Source: Blasia pusilla (Eukaryota > Marchantiophyta > Marchantiopsida > Blasiales). Taken from it: 64,000 nt of DNA. The notes beneath the pieces were generated by a model. That model did no database searches and was not told where the DNA came from. It saw nothing but the letters and a program-made list of their open reading frames with translations. Of this stretch, positions 11,911-22,216 are shown in pieces. Within the stretch, counting starts at the first letter, position 1; each line of letters opens with the position of its first letter. The stretch covers positions 33,976,001 to 34,040,000 of the forward strand of contig CM114274.1 in assembly GCA_050084515.1 (NCBI GenBank). The letters run 5' to 3'. Both the position numbers and the translations under genes were made by a program.

Positions 11911-11915
11911 TCCCA
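11822..11915 (+). rRNA. rrn18: rrn18 fragment (near E. coli 740-800), NUMT
   Basis: Contains GACGCTAAAGTGCGAAAGC and GGGGAGCAAACAGGATTAG followed by ATACCCTGGTAGT, the universally conserved 16S region near position 790. About 60 bases later TCCACGCTGTA appears, as if the following CCACGCCGTAAACG segment was split by an insertion. Confidence 0.9.
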
Positions 11916-12449
11916 CATCGAGCAGAAATATTGTTCCCTATGTCTCCATAGGGCACGGCCTCTTTTTTGACCATCCACGCTGTACCGCACACGGAAGCTC
12001 CTTATGGAAGAGTCATTTAGCCAATACAAGACCGAGAGATTTGAACCTTGTTTCTACATGGCCTAATAAAAGTAATCAGGTATAGCCACCAACTTTGATT
12101 GTTCAATTGTTTAACAACATAAACCTAGCGACTTAACCCTGCTCTTTTCTTCTTGTGGGCAGCGTGTGAGAGGTAGCCAACACGACTAAAACTTAGACAA
12201 CTTGAAAAAATATTCATAACGGTTACAGTAGACGTGGAATTTCCTCTGACGTCTCTATTTTTTTCCCCTTTTTTGTCAGACAGTCCACGGTCCCGTCTAA
12301 CACTGCCCCGCCGTGCGGGCCTTTTGTCATCAGGAGGAAAAAGCCTCTAGGAAAGAAAATGTGCGCAAGGCACGCTTAGGTCAGTAACCAGCCGCAATGG
12401 ATATCCCTTTTTTTTTACTTTTACATTGTAATTTTTTGGGCTTTAGCTC

Positions 12450-12645
12450 TCGACCAAAGAGAGATGAGCAAGCAAAATTTCTTGCAGCTAGTAATGAGGC
12501 GAAAGCAAGAGTTCCGAGGCCAAAGCTACTCTCGCCATGTATGAATACAAAAAATCGCAGGGGGATTAGCCTTTTTGAATATAAAGTTCATCCTCGTAAC
12601 ATTTATTATGTCCGATATGCGGACAATTTTATCGTCAGGGTCTAG
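12450..12645 (+). pseudogene. Group II intron reverse-transcriptase fragment
   Basis: The translated end reads NIYYVRYADNFIVRV, the RT domain 5 catalytic block (YVRYADDFI in intact maturases) with the second Asp changed to Asn. It lies between two rrn18 pieces. This is probably a remnant of an intron-encoded maturase from mitochondrial DNA. Confidence 0.55.
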
Positions 12646-12794
12646 GGAGATAAAGCCTTTGCCAAGGACACGACTACGTTGGGGCTTTAGGCTCCTCCAA
12701 AGGTCCTGTTCGGGTAAGCTAGGAAACCGAGATGCCCAGAAGGCAGATGAGGAAGTCGTTCTCTTGGATTCTGGAGTTACTAAGAATGTGTAGG

Positions 12795-12908
12795 GCATAC
12801 GCCTAGTCAAGTCCGCATGGCCCTTATGGGCTAGGCTACACATGTGCTACAATGGCAATTACAATTGGAAGCAATGTTGTAAGGCGGAGCGAATCCAGAA
12901 AGATTTCC
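12795..12908 (+). rRNA. rrn18: rrn18 fragment (near E. coli 1190-1270), NUMT
   Basis: Contains TCAAGTCCGCATGGCCCTTA and GGCTACACATGTGCTACAA, then AAGGCGGAGCGAATCC typical of plant mitochondrial rrn18. Ends abruptly at the repeat starting about 12914. Confidence 0.9.
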
Positions 12909-12913
12909 TCTTG

Positions 12914-12985
12914 GTTTTGATTAGGTTCACCACACGACGAAATATAATGAATTTTTTATTAAAAAATTTTTTGGAGGAAGTTCGA
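12914..12985 (+). repeat. Dispersed repeat, copy 2 of 2
   Basis: Partner of 1443-1520. Directly joined to rrn18 sequence on its left. Confidence 0.5.
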
Positions 12986-13771
12986 ATTTGTGTTTTTTGG
13001 ATATTGATTTGATGATAAATTGGTCACAATCTTAAGGTTCAGATTGCAGAATTATGGATTAGCTTTAGAGCTATACAATGACCCGCTGAATTTTTTTTAA
13101 AGCTCTTGTCGCCTTTAGATTTTTTATATAAAAAAGGATGATAAAAATGAATTGACCGCGGCTCCGCCATAACGATCCGATTTACGAGTAAACTCATATT
13201 GGTTAAAGTAAAAAATAAGAAAATGGTGGAGAAAATAGGCATGGTGCTGACTAAATCGCCTTAATATTTAACAATTCTTGTCTTATGTCGGTCGTATAAA
13301 GCGCCAACACATAAAAAAAGGGCTGAAGAAACTGTCCGGGCAGACCCCCTTCTTTTTCAAGTCGGGAAGACTCTATCTTCGTCGGCCGAAGTTAGGCATA
13401 TGCCTGCCTTCTCAACTCTTTGGATAGTTTTTCAAGGCCCTTTTCGGTCATGTCCGCTTTAGTTCTACCGTCGATTCCCGGGGCTACATTTCTTTTTAGC
13501 ATTTTGTAGCCAGCCCTAAGGTTGTCTATATTGCGCGGTTATGATAATAACTTAAAACTGAAGAACTTTACGAAACTCCCAAAGACAAATTGCCTATGCC
13601 CTACCTTTTTCAGCAAAAATGATAGTTTTTATAAGAGCAAGAGCGTTCTATTAACCAACATAATTGAGAAAACCTCACCTAAAAGAATCCAATATATTTC
13701 CTTTTTTCATCCGAAAAAGCCTTGTCAATTTTTCTTCAGTTTTGTAATATATTGGCGGACGAATTCCCTAA

Positions 13772-13837
13772 AAATATGGAATACCACCATAAATAACTTT
13801 TGAAAAATATGGAATACCACCATAAATAACTTTTGAA
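13772..13837 (+). repeat. Exact 33-bp tandem duplication
   Basis: Unit beginning AAATATGGAATACCACC is present twice head to tail, 13772-13804 and 13805-13837, with no differences visible. Confidence 0.95.
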
Positions 13838-13867
13838 AACTGGTTTATAAGGAACAACGGGTGGGGT

Positions 13868-13916
13868 GACTATCAACTTCGAAGGTTGTTGCTCTATCCA
13901 ACTGAGCTAAAAATGC
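13868..13916 (-). tRNA. trnR-UCG: tRNA-Arg(UCG), 3' truncated (NUMT)
   Basis: The minus strand gives TAGCTCAGTTGGATAGAGCA (D arm) followed by an anticodon stem CAAC/GTTG around loop CTTCGAA, anticodon TCG. The variable region is present but the T arm is missing, so the gene is cut. tRNA-Arg(UCG) is known from bryophyte mitochondrial genomes. Confidence 0.7.
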
Positions 13917-14724
13917 AGTACATTACTAACCACTTCGCAAAAAAAGAGTGAACTCCAGAGAAGAAAGAAGCTTGCTTCTTTCTTCTCTCCCCCTTTATTC
14001 GCATCAAAGAAGTCTCCTTCGGAACCACAAAGTGTTGCGCACCTCTTCTTATAGTCTCGTGCCTTTGGTGGCCATAGGCACGTAGTGCGTGTGTAGCGTG
14101 TTCGGGGAAGGAGAGGTGCATAGCACTCGACGAGGCTAGACTTGTGCTTTAGCTTCTTGCATAACAAATTTATGCTTTGTGCTTTGCTTACTTTGTAGGC
14201 TCTTCCCGTTAGGGAGGAAGGGCGAAAAGCAAAGAAAGCGGGCTTTGCGCCAGCTACTGCTATGTTGGGTAAACACAGAAAGCTACCTAAAGGTCCTTAG
14301 GACGCGTTTTAATTGGAAGACAAGGATATTTAACAAAGTCCGGGAAATTAAACTCAACTTCCCCAAACCCAAAAACATCAGCAGGTTTGAAATCATTCAA
14401 ATCCTTTGTTACGTATGCTCCACTTAAAGCCGACAACACAACATTCACGACTGCTAGATGATCGCCAATGTGAGCTGTCACATAACCTCGGACGAGTTAC
14501 AATTGATTGGCAATCCAATATTTTGAACAATGCAGCCCAACTAAAAAAAAAAGAGTATGTCCAATGTTGCTATTTAAATAGCCACGGGCGGCTACAACCG
14601 CACACGTCCATAGTTCGTCGATATCCTCTATTTTCACGGTGTTGTCTTCGTCAGTCTCCAATGGTCAAGGATTGAACCAAAGCATGTCTTAGCAACACAA
14701 AACGGCATGTCTTAGCAACATAAA

Positions 14725-14803
14725 ATGAGAGTTGCGCTTGTTATAGGACTTAACCCAACGTCTCAAGACACGAGCTGACGACAGCCACGCAACACATGTA
14801 TGA
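14725..14803 (-). rRNA. rrn18: rrn18 fragment (near E. coli 1050-1110), NUMT
   Basis: The plus strand carries the complement of the conserved 1050-1110 region: GACTTAACCCAACGTCTCA and GACACGAGCTGACGACAGCC. Orientation is opposite to the neighbouring rrn18 pieces. Confidence 0.9.
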
Positions 14804-15194
14804 ATTTTCGTACCATCCCACAGTCCTTTTCTTCTTTTCATAGACGCCATGAATTTTTTTTTTCTGCTAGTACTAAGAACATGACGCCCACTAACAGGGG
14901 TATTATAATTCCAAGTATCTTAGCTTCGTTTTATTGAAGCTGTTGTCGATTCGGAATCCCGGGGATTCCATAGTGTTTCTTATATCGAACATTATCAAAT
15001 GCAATATATGTTCAATAAAATTGCACCATGAGATTTTTGGTCACAACCACCTTTGACCAATTTACCAATCAAATTCCGAACCGCACTCCTGCACTATATG
15101 AGCCAGGATTGACATGGGATTTGCGGGATAGAGTTAAGAGTCTACCCTATACGGCCCCGGGTTTACTATGTTCACCGATCTGGGCTACTCAAGT

Positions 15195-15398
15195 GCTCTC
15201 CAAACTCCGGCTAACTCCGTGCCAACAGCCGCGATAAGACAGGGGGGAAAATGTTACTCGGAATGACTAAGCGTAAAGGGCACGTAGGCGGTGAATCTAG
15301 TTGAAAGTGAAAGTCGCCAGCTCAACTGGCGGAATGCTTTCAAAACCAATTCACTAGAGTAAGACATAGAGGAAAGTGGAATTTTGTGTGGCACGGAG
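15195..15398 (+). rRNA. rrn18: rrn18 fragment (near E. coli 505-665), NUMT
   Basis: Includes CTCCGGCTAACTCCGTGCCA (530 loop), AAAGGGCACGTAGGCGGTGA and AAACCAATTCACTAGAGT. The 530-loop pairing partner GCAGCCGCGGTAA has decayed to ACAGCCGCGATAA. Matches plant mitochondrial rrn18 closely. Confidence 0.9.
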
Positions 15399-15489
15399 TT
15401 ATCCGGGGATTCTTCTTCGAGTCTTTTCATAATCGCATACTTCAAGCTTTACAAGCTGCATTGCCCTTCTTCACTCATGCCATATTTTT

Positions 15490-15540
15490 GGATCACGCTT
15501 TCGCCCATTGTCCAAGATTCCCCACTACAGCCTCCTTTGC
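15490..15540 (-). rRNA. rrn18: rrn18 fragment (near E. coli 345-400), NUMT
   Basis: The plus strand CGCCCATTGTCCAAGATTCC followed by CCACTACAGCCTCC is the complement of the conserved GGAGGC...CAATGGGCG region. Confidence 0.8.
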
Positions 15541-16165
15541 CTGCGGCTGTGAACTTACCCTGAACGCATTTTACCATCTGGCCCGAGGTCTCTGTGCTCA
15601 GGAGTTCATCAAGCACGCTATGGTATTGCTCCCTCAGACCAATCAGTTTTCTAAGGTTTTCCCTCCCCCTAATCAAGTACTAGGTTCCCGCGAGCACCAT
15701 GTCTACAAAAGAAAAGAACTGCGGCCGATGCATCGCGGAAGGCAAGGGTCCATAATAGAATGATCGGAAGCTTGATATATACTAAATGAATGTGAACCAT
15801 TAAATCTAATACAGAAGAATAAGCTTGATTTTGTTCCATAAAATGGAGATACAAACGCGAACGGACCATTCGACTTTATGGGCTGATCGGCCACGCCGCC
15901 AAGATGAGACAATGTCTTGACATCCAAGACCTCTATGGTAGAATAGTTCCAAAAAGAAAAAAAAAAGAGTTATCATGACAAAATGCAATTACGAGCAACT
16001 ACTAGACCCCGAGACAACCCTTTACTAGTATTTCAATGAAAATCCGAGGGAACCAGCTCGATCAACAGGAGAGGATTTTTATAACACAGAAAAGGCCCCC
16101 GTAGGTATTATAAAGTTGCATTCTTACAAGCATTTATTCTATTTTTTCGAGTAGATTACTCATAT

Positions 16166-16237
16166 GGAGACGATCGGATTTGAACCGACAGCTTTATGCT
16201 TGCAAAACATACGCTCTACCAATTGAGCTATGTCCCC
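16166..16237 (-). tRNA. trnA-UGC: tRNA-Ala(UGC), mitochondrial type, intronless (NUMT)
   Basis: A full 72-nt cloverleaf can be drawn on the minus strand. Acceptor GGGGACA pairs with CGTCTCC at six of seven positions; the D arm is TAGCTCAATTGGTAGAGC; the anticodon stem TATGT/GCATA carries loop TTTGCAA (anticodon TGC); the T arm has loop TTCAAAT. Unlike plastid trnA-UGC it has no intron. It lies inside the NUMT, so it is probably not expressed. Confidence 0.85.
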
Positions 16238-16244
16238 TACACAA

Positions 16245-16275
16245 GAAATGGGATTTGAACCCATGATACAATATT
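16245..16275 (-). tRNA. tRNA T-arm-like remnant (NUMT)
   Basis: The minus strand shows a perfect 5-bp T stem ATGGG/CCCAT around loop TTCAAAT, followed by an acceptor-like TTCTTGTG. No matching D or anticodon arm follows, so the identity is unknown. Confidence 0.3.
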
Positions 16276-16738
16276 GTTGTATTTTTTCTACATCCCGGTC
16301 CCCTAAAAACTCCAATCCATCCACCCTGGATGTCAATTTTGGAGCCTTCAAACGAGGCTGACTACATCAAAAAATCCAACCGAGTCAGACAGTCCCGGGG
16401 CCTTAATCAAGGATTAATGCAAAAGCTGCTAAGTCGTTACTTGACCTTCTCCTTCATTTGGACTTAACCAATATACCCCGAATGAGGATTTGAAATTACG
16501 GCGGAATGCCCCAAATACTGTTGGAAATATGCTTATGCAGGCCATGATGGCCCGTAAAACCTGAATAAGTTATCATGGACGTGCCACATGTTGGGAGACT
16601 TGCTCGTATGGTTCTGACCGGGGGCACCTAGAGAATTGAAGTTATCTTCTTGTCAACTGGCTACCCTGTTCACCCGTGGAAGGGGTGGAGAAACGTGCAA
16701 ACGCACACTGGGCTAGACAGTGTTAGAAAAAAAAAGGG

Positions 16739-17278
16739 ATGATTTTGATAAGTTTATGGAAATCTTTCTTTTTATTTTATTTGTTGTTCACTTGCTGTTC
16801 GCTTAGCAAAAAGTTGAGGAAAATCCCAAATGACTTACTAGAGTGCTCTCCGAACCGTTGTCGTGTCGAGAATCTTTCTTCGAGCAAGGGCGGGCCTTCT
16901 AGCTGCGGTAGATGCGGTCGATGCAAGGTGAACTCTCTAATAAGTTCTCCTTTTTCAATACAAAATTATGATGTATACTCTCCATTCTCTCACGACAGGT
17001 ATCACAAATGGAAGTGCCGAGGCGATCACTTCTTCGTAACATCGGACCCCGAAATTCCTAACTATAAAATCCCTATAAACTATTTTACGTTTGTACACGA
17101 GGAAGATAGCACAACTAGTGTTAAACCCTACTTGACCAGGCCTATTGACATCCATGGATTGCTATATAAGGACATACAAAGTACAATCCCATGTCCTTCC
17201 ATATGTGACGATAGGAAGAATCACCGGAGTTGGAGATTGCATGACCTGGTTCATGAACGCCCCAAAGTGATAAACTAA
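16739..17278 (+). CDS. Unidentified 179-residue open frame in NUMT
   Basis: I do not recognise this frame. It has a hydrophobic N-terminus (residues about 3-22), then a basic segment and a Cys-rich patch (CGRCGRCK near residue 56), then a Tyr/Pro/Asp-rich C-terminal half with no known motif. It lies in the NUMT, so it could be a mitochondrial orphan frame, an intron-encoded frame or chance. The window before it (16480-16740) has group II intron-like composition. Confidence 0.25.
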   Translation: MILISLWKSFFLFYLLFTCCSLSKKLRKIPNDLLECSPNRCRVENLSSSKGGPSSCGRCGRCKVNSLISSPFSIQNYDVYSPFSHDRYHKWKCRGDHFFVTSDPEIPNYKIPINYFTFVHEEDSTTSVKPYLTRPIDIHGLLYKDIQSTIPCPSICDDRKNHRSWRLHDLVHERPKVIN

Positions 17279-17299
17279 ATAGCGAGTGAACCAAAGTGC

Positions 17300-18209
17300 C
17301 TATCTACAAAGAGTACCTTGACATGGTAAGGATTGAGGAAGGAAAGTCGGGCACAACTCGTGCTCCACCCCTATCCATGCTTGACAGACATTCTCTACTC
17401 TCCTCAAGAATGGGTTTTGGCGGAGTTATTCTCCCAAGAGGGGTAATCCACTCTCATTGGGAAAGTAACAAGCCAAAACATCCGCTATTTTAGTATGACT
17501 AAACTCCTCTACGGTGACAAACCTCTCATCCCCCCACACACACACACCACACTCTAGAAACCTCTCGAAGAATAGACCATGATCAAGTTACTCTCCCAAG
17601 AGGGGTGATCCACTCTCATTGGAAGAGCAAGCAATCCCAAAGCCATACACTCAAGAGAGACACGAGAGACTCAAGATGTGGAATAGAAGGTGATAAACCC
17701 TTGAAGGTCCCTCCTCTTTATATACTCACAAGGGATCCACAAGAGTACGAAATAGAGCTTATCTTATCTTGTGCCACATGGCTTCCTCTCAAGGCTTAGC
17801 CAATCACATTTTGACACAAGTAGATTTCCTCTTATCTCTTCCTAAATATCCTCTTTTACCCACATGATATTTTCCAAATTACCCCAACTAACCTAGCCAC
17901 CAACCAAGACTACTTTTGCTTTTCATTAAAGCAACTACTTTACTTTTATAAAGTCATCTTTTATTTATTACCTCCTTTTCCTAAAGTTGGGCCCGCATAA
18001 AAGAGGTACCATAAAGAGGTTTAAACATAAGAATCTCCTTTTTCTAAGCCAATTTACTTAATACTAATGAAACTCTATCTAACACTTAATGACAAAGGAG
18101 TTTACACACTAGTTGATTTTACTATACGACACCGTACTAGATAGTGGCCCATCATACGGCTCTCTAACTCTACTTAACTTTTGGATTATATACCCAAAGG
18201 CCGCAACAC
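17300..18209 (-). mobile_element. Possible LTR-like insertion in NUMT
   Basis: AT-richer DNA distinct from its mitochondrial neighbours. It has a TATA-like CTTTATATACTCACA near 17712 and ends GGCCGCAACA, which reads TGTTGCGGCC on the minus strand, a typical LTR start. A 40-base segment beginning TCTCCCAAGAGGGG occurs at about 17431 and again at about 17594. No primer binding site or target duplication was seen, so the call is weak. Confidence 0.3.
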
Positions 18210-18369
18210 TCTCCCTGTGAGGGAAAGAGGGCAGAACAAAAAATCGATATTTCTTTAAAACCGGTAGGTCGAGTCCTCCGGGCCTCTCCCTCTTCTTTAC
18301 ATCTTTATTACTTGTTTTAGTTTATATACATTCAAGGGGGTTCATGCGCTCTCTAGATGAAGCAAAAAG

Positions 18370-18470
18370 AAGGAGGTGATCCAGTCGCACCTTCTAGTAC
18401 GGCTACCTTGTTATGCCTTCACTCCAGTCACTAGCCCTACCTTCGGCACCCCCCTCCTTACGGGAAATAA
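18370..18470 (-). rRNA. rrn18: rrn18 3'-end fragment, NUMT
   Basis: The plus strand has AAGGAGGTGATCCAGTCGCA and TACGGCTACCTTGTTATGCC, the complement of the small-subunit rRNA 3' end, including the anti-Shine-Dalgarno-like stretch, then CCAGTCACTAGCCCTACC. Confidence 0.9.
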
Positions 18471-18627
18471 TCAACAAAAGCTCAATTTTCTTTTTTTAGT
18501 ATTTTTTTCACTTAATTTGTTTGCTTGTAGAGGCTTTCAGACTAAGTAGTACCCTCATACTTAGTTTCATGAGGCCCGTAGGGTATAGTAATTGCTAGAG
18601 AGGCATTAAAGTCAAAATATCAACAAG

Positions 18628-18665
18628 GTTAACCCATTGGGCTCCCCGGCGTTGGGAGGTTTGGT
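18628..18665 (+). repeat. Direct repeat shared with 21809-21846
   Basis: About 38 bases including CCCATTGGG and CCCCGGCG, then GGGAGGTTTGGTC, are repeated near 21809-21846 with three or four differences. Probably a dispersed mitochondrial repeat. Confidence 0.7.
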
Positions 18666-18956
18666 CTACTACTACTACAAATACAAAACAAGTTTCTTCT
18701 ACTCAATCCTTCACGTTTCAGAAAGGATTCAAAACATCTATAGCAGATATCCCTCCGACAAGCAGGATAAAACTCTTGTTTGCTAGGGGAATGTTTGGAT
18801 GAGATCCACGTTCGTTGACGAGCATCATCCATGAAGAACCGAGGTCCACACTTAGCTAATCTTCTTTGAAAGAAGAAGACTTGGGAGGAGGTGCTCGAGG
18901 ATGACGATCTGTTACGAAACACTAACCTCCTATTCTTCAGTGTGAAATGCTTTCGT

Positions 18957-19052
18957 AGACCTTTGAGTGAGAGCCCTTCCACACGAGACTCCAGGATCAC
19001 TATGGCTGACTTTCATCTTTGTTTGACTAGTAAGTCTCACAGTCAAGAAAAA
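18957..19052 (-). rRNA. rrn26: rrn26 fragment, second copy, NUMT
   Basis: Plus strand GAGAGCCCTTCCACACGAGA, CAGGATCACTATGGCTGACT and AGTCTCACAGTCAAG correspond to the same 23S-type region as 3052-3110, extending further 5' in the rRNA. It is flanked by unrelated sequence. Confidence 0.75.
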
Positions 19053-20152
19053 GAGACGGCCAAGTGCCCAAAGGGCCATAGGGTTTGGGTCACATGCCCT
19101 TTGGGCTCTGAAACTTTAAAGTCTATGCCCGCAGGCTTGTAGTGCTCGAAAAAAAGAGGAAGGTCTCTGCTATCGGGCGAGTGGCCCACCAGCTCTATAA
19201 TACAATTATATTTCTTTGTCGAGTGGCTTCGTCCTTGCAAAGTATAGATCCGGCGTTGTTCGAAAGAACCGCCGGATTACTTCGAAGAAAACAGTTTTGC
19301 TTCAAACCCGCAGTTCTTCGGTTGATTGAGATCGACCTGATAGGCGAGAGGGGTAGAAAAATCTATACTTTTTCCGCTCGAGCCTTCTTTCTTAGCCATA
19401 TATAGAAGCGTCGGACCTGCGGGCAGAAAACAAAAAAATGTTTTGTAGAGTGCCTCTCTGAACCCAGAAACTTTCCAGTATCTACCCGCAGGGCCCAAAA
19501 GGGGGACCTTTTTTTTCTGATAGGGCCCTCGGACTTTGGTTTTTCAGACACCACAAAACCAAAAAACTGTCCAACAAGGGCTCGAGACTATCAGACAACT
19601 TAATTGTAAGAAAAATGGAATGAAATCTATTACACAAACCATATGTTTTACAAAATTGAAAAATAAAAAGAGCATTAAATTTTAAAATTTAATGCTCTTC
19701 CAATTTTTCACTGGCTTATATATAAGTGAAAGGCTCAAAGGTGCGTAGCACTCGACCCAAACCCGAAGGCCCGATGGTGTAGAGTGCGCGGGGGAGCATA
19801 GTTTGGACCCAACAATATCCGCCTAGCATTTTAGTATTTCAGGCCAATATGAAATTGAAAACCTTATAGATTTCTTATCATTAATATACAAGGGCATCTA
19901 AAAGGCTCCGGTGTATAGATAATAAAATATATACAATATTTATCGTGGTCGGGAGTGACTGGATAACACTTTTCATAAAATGTTCCTCTGTGGTGACACA
20001 CACAAGCGCACGCATTCAAGCTCTCAACTTTTTTATGGATATTATAGTTGGCTTATATCCATGTAAACTCGAAAAAGGTTCCCTGAGCCATCGTCGAGAC
20101 TTTTTTTTTTATTCGTTCATTACTATATCCTCGCCCGGGTACACTTGGAATT

Positions 20153-20434
20153 GTGGGCGTGGCAAGTACTTATAGGCCTCCTAAGGCAAAGAATTCGAGA
20201 CAACAAATTCTTGACCTAGTTCAAAAAGAGCTGAAAACAAGCCTAAGGGTGGGAGCCGTGGGCAACACCAAAGGGGTTGGCCCCCTTCTATGCGACATAG
20301 TGCTCCATGAGCTAGTGTCTCCTTTCGTCAAGGAAAAGGAGTGTAGAGGTTGGGACCCAAGCCTTAAAAAACACAATATCTCAAGGAGTCCGCGGACACG
20401 TAGTGCTTGTCGGATTCTTTTTCGACCAGACTAG
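20153..20434 (+). pseudogene. Group II intron maturase RT fragment
   Basis: The peptide includes RVGAVGNTKGVGPLLCDIVL then HELVSPFVKE. This is the block that reads GTPQGGxxSPLLxNIxLHELDxF in group II intron maturases (RT domain 4). Several key residues (Gln of PQG, Ser of SPLL) have changed. Flanks carry stops. It is probably derived from a mitochondrial intron ORF. Confidence 0.55.
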
Positions 20435-21577
20435 CCTCCGCATTTGTGGCTGGAGGGGCGGTCACCATTGCAACCACTAGGATGATCACGAACTCAAACC
20501 AAGAACCAAAAACCTTGATTTTATCATCAAATAGTTTTTTTTAACTAGCAAAATATATAATATAGATAGTCGCACGTAATGACAGATCACAGCTGATTGC
20601 ATTGATCGAATAATAGAACTAGATAACAACTTTTTTTATTATCTAATGGACACTTGCGGTAAAATAAAAAAGCTTTTTAGTTTATCTAAGTCTATCAAAA
20701 AGAAACCATAACGCAAAAACCCCAATGCATTGTTTTGCTTGTTGGAAAATCTGCACAGATTGGATTGCATTTTAAGCTTCGGCATACTGTCAGAGCTCTT
20801 ACACCCCGTAAGAGCTCCGACACTATGGAGGCAGAAACTCTCGAATGGAACAAAAAATCCGGGAAATTTGAAAACATCTACTCCATATGCTTTCCCGATT
20901 ACTGGTGTTTCTATTGCCTTCCCTCTTCCCGAAGTGAAGGTTTAGGCGGGTACTACGGGCCTTCTGACTTCCAACCTGCCTCGGCCGGCGCTCATGTGGT
21001 TGGACCTTGCCGGTATCGCCTACAAGCTGAAGCACTTTGAGATGTCATTTAGTCGTCCATCCCCAATGTGTTGGGTAATCTGCCCCCATATTTTCACTTC
21101 GACCTGTGGCCTGGATGACTTTGATCATTTGCACGTAGAGCGCATGATTGCCTAGTTTGGTTCCTATCTTCCGTTGGTGTTTTAGAGAGAACTCCGAGAA
21201 GCCGACCCTAATATGAGAAGACTGTTGGAGGGGAAGTCGCTGGCAGGTACTACCAAAACACGACGAGAAGCAACCCGAAAGACCAGACGGCTAGGAGGAT
21301 AGGAAGAGCGGAAATTCACATGGTCTAGAAGCCAATAAATAAGCCTTCTTCGCCTATTATTAACCTTATTCAATGGGTGAACGTACCCTCAACAGGAAAA
21401 AACAAATGTAGTAAATGAGCCTTGCCTCCGCAAGGCTAAATGTGGCTGCATTTTTACTAAAATTTATGCATAAAAGTAGATGTTGAAAACACCAAAAATA
21501 AATTCAAGTCATGAATTAATCTGAGATTTTCTTGGCTCACCGTGTCAAATGCGTCCAATCCAGGATGCTAGTAAAAT

Positions 21578-21655
21578 AAGCTGAAGTAACAATAGTTACA
21601 TCAAACCCTCGAATATGCTCAAAAATCTCAAAATGATCTTGTATTTCCGGCGTGG
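21578..21655 (-). pseudogene. rpl5: Mitochondrial ribosomal protein L5 fragment (NUMT)
   Basis: The minus strand encodes [20 protein letters not shown] then VTSA, which matches the C-terminal signature of plant mitochondrial L5 ([19 protein letters not shown]). After TSA the expected NTQDE... continuation is replaced by unrelated sequence, and upstream the frame is broken. Only a small piece of the gene was transferred or survives. Confidence 0.8.
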
Positions 21656-22216
21656 ACCTAATCTTCCGGGATTACACGAATGAGATCAAGCATAAGCTCA
21701 ATTTCCCGTGATCCCTTTCTAATAAGCGCATAAAATTTTCCTTCAGTCCGCCTTCGCTATAGTTATATTTGATACAAGGTGCGCTTGCATTAGAGTCAAT
21801 GTCAACAAGGTAAACCCATTGGGTTCCCCGGCGTCGGGAGGTTTGGTCGTGAGATCGGATACCGTAGAGTGGGCTCATAGGGCCCCGGACTTTCAGAAAA
21901 ACAAAGTACAAAAGAAACTGAAAAAGGCCCCAAACTGTCAGACAAAAACGAGAAAAAAAAATTCCAGGAAAAAACTGACAAGAAAATCACAAAAAAAGAA
22001 AAAAATTGACGGGACACGAGACCTTGGGGAGAGGCTCTTTTCTCAGTACAAGTTCCTAATACGCTAGTTTCGAACAGGTATTTCAACCCTAGAATCGATT
22101 TTTTTCTCCTACACACACCCTCCCTGGTCTTCGCACTACGTGCCTCTCCCAATGGGTCCGAAGGTGCGTAAGCATTTTCAGACGGGAGACCTCTTTACGA
22201 AAGAAGCACCTCTTCT

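Larger units (their letters stand above)
11690..22216. other. Large scrambled mitochondrial-DNA insertion (NUMT)
   Basis: This 10.5-kb block contains at least six separate pieces of mitochondrial rrn18 out of order and in both orientations. It also contains one rrn26 piece, trnA-UGC, half of trnR-UCG, a piece of rpl5 and two pieces of group II intron reverse transcriptase. A recurring short motif, AGGTGCRTAGCACTCGA, occurs near 11744, 14116 and 19740 and looks like a dispersed mitochondrial repeat. The right edge is set by a gypsy LTR starting at 22217. Several internal segments may be nuclear TE insertions (for example 12914-12985 and about 17300-18209). It could be a shuffled transfer or a faithful copy of a very rearranged mitochondrial genome. 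Confidence 0.75.

Noticed and set aside
16166-16237. Plastid origin for trnA-UGC
   Set aside because: Plastid trnA-UGC has a large intron and a different anticodon stem; neighbouring rrn18, rrn26 and rpl5 pieces are mitochondrial.
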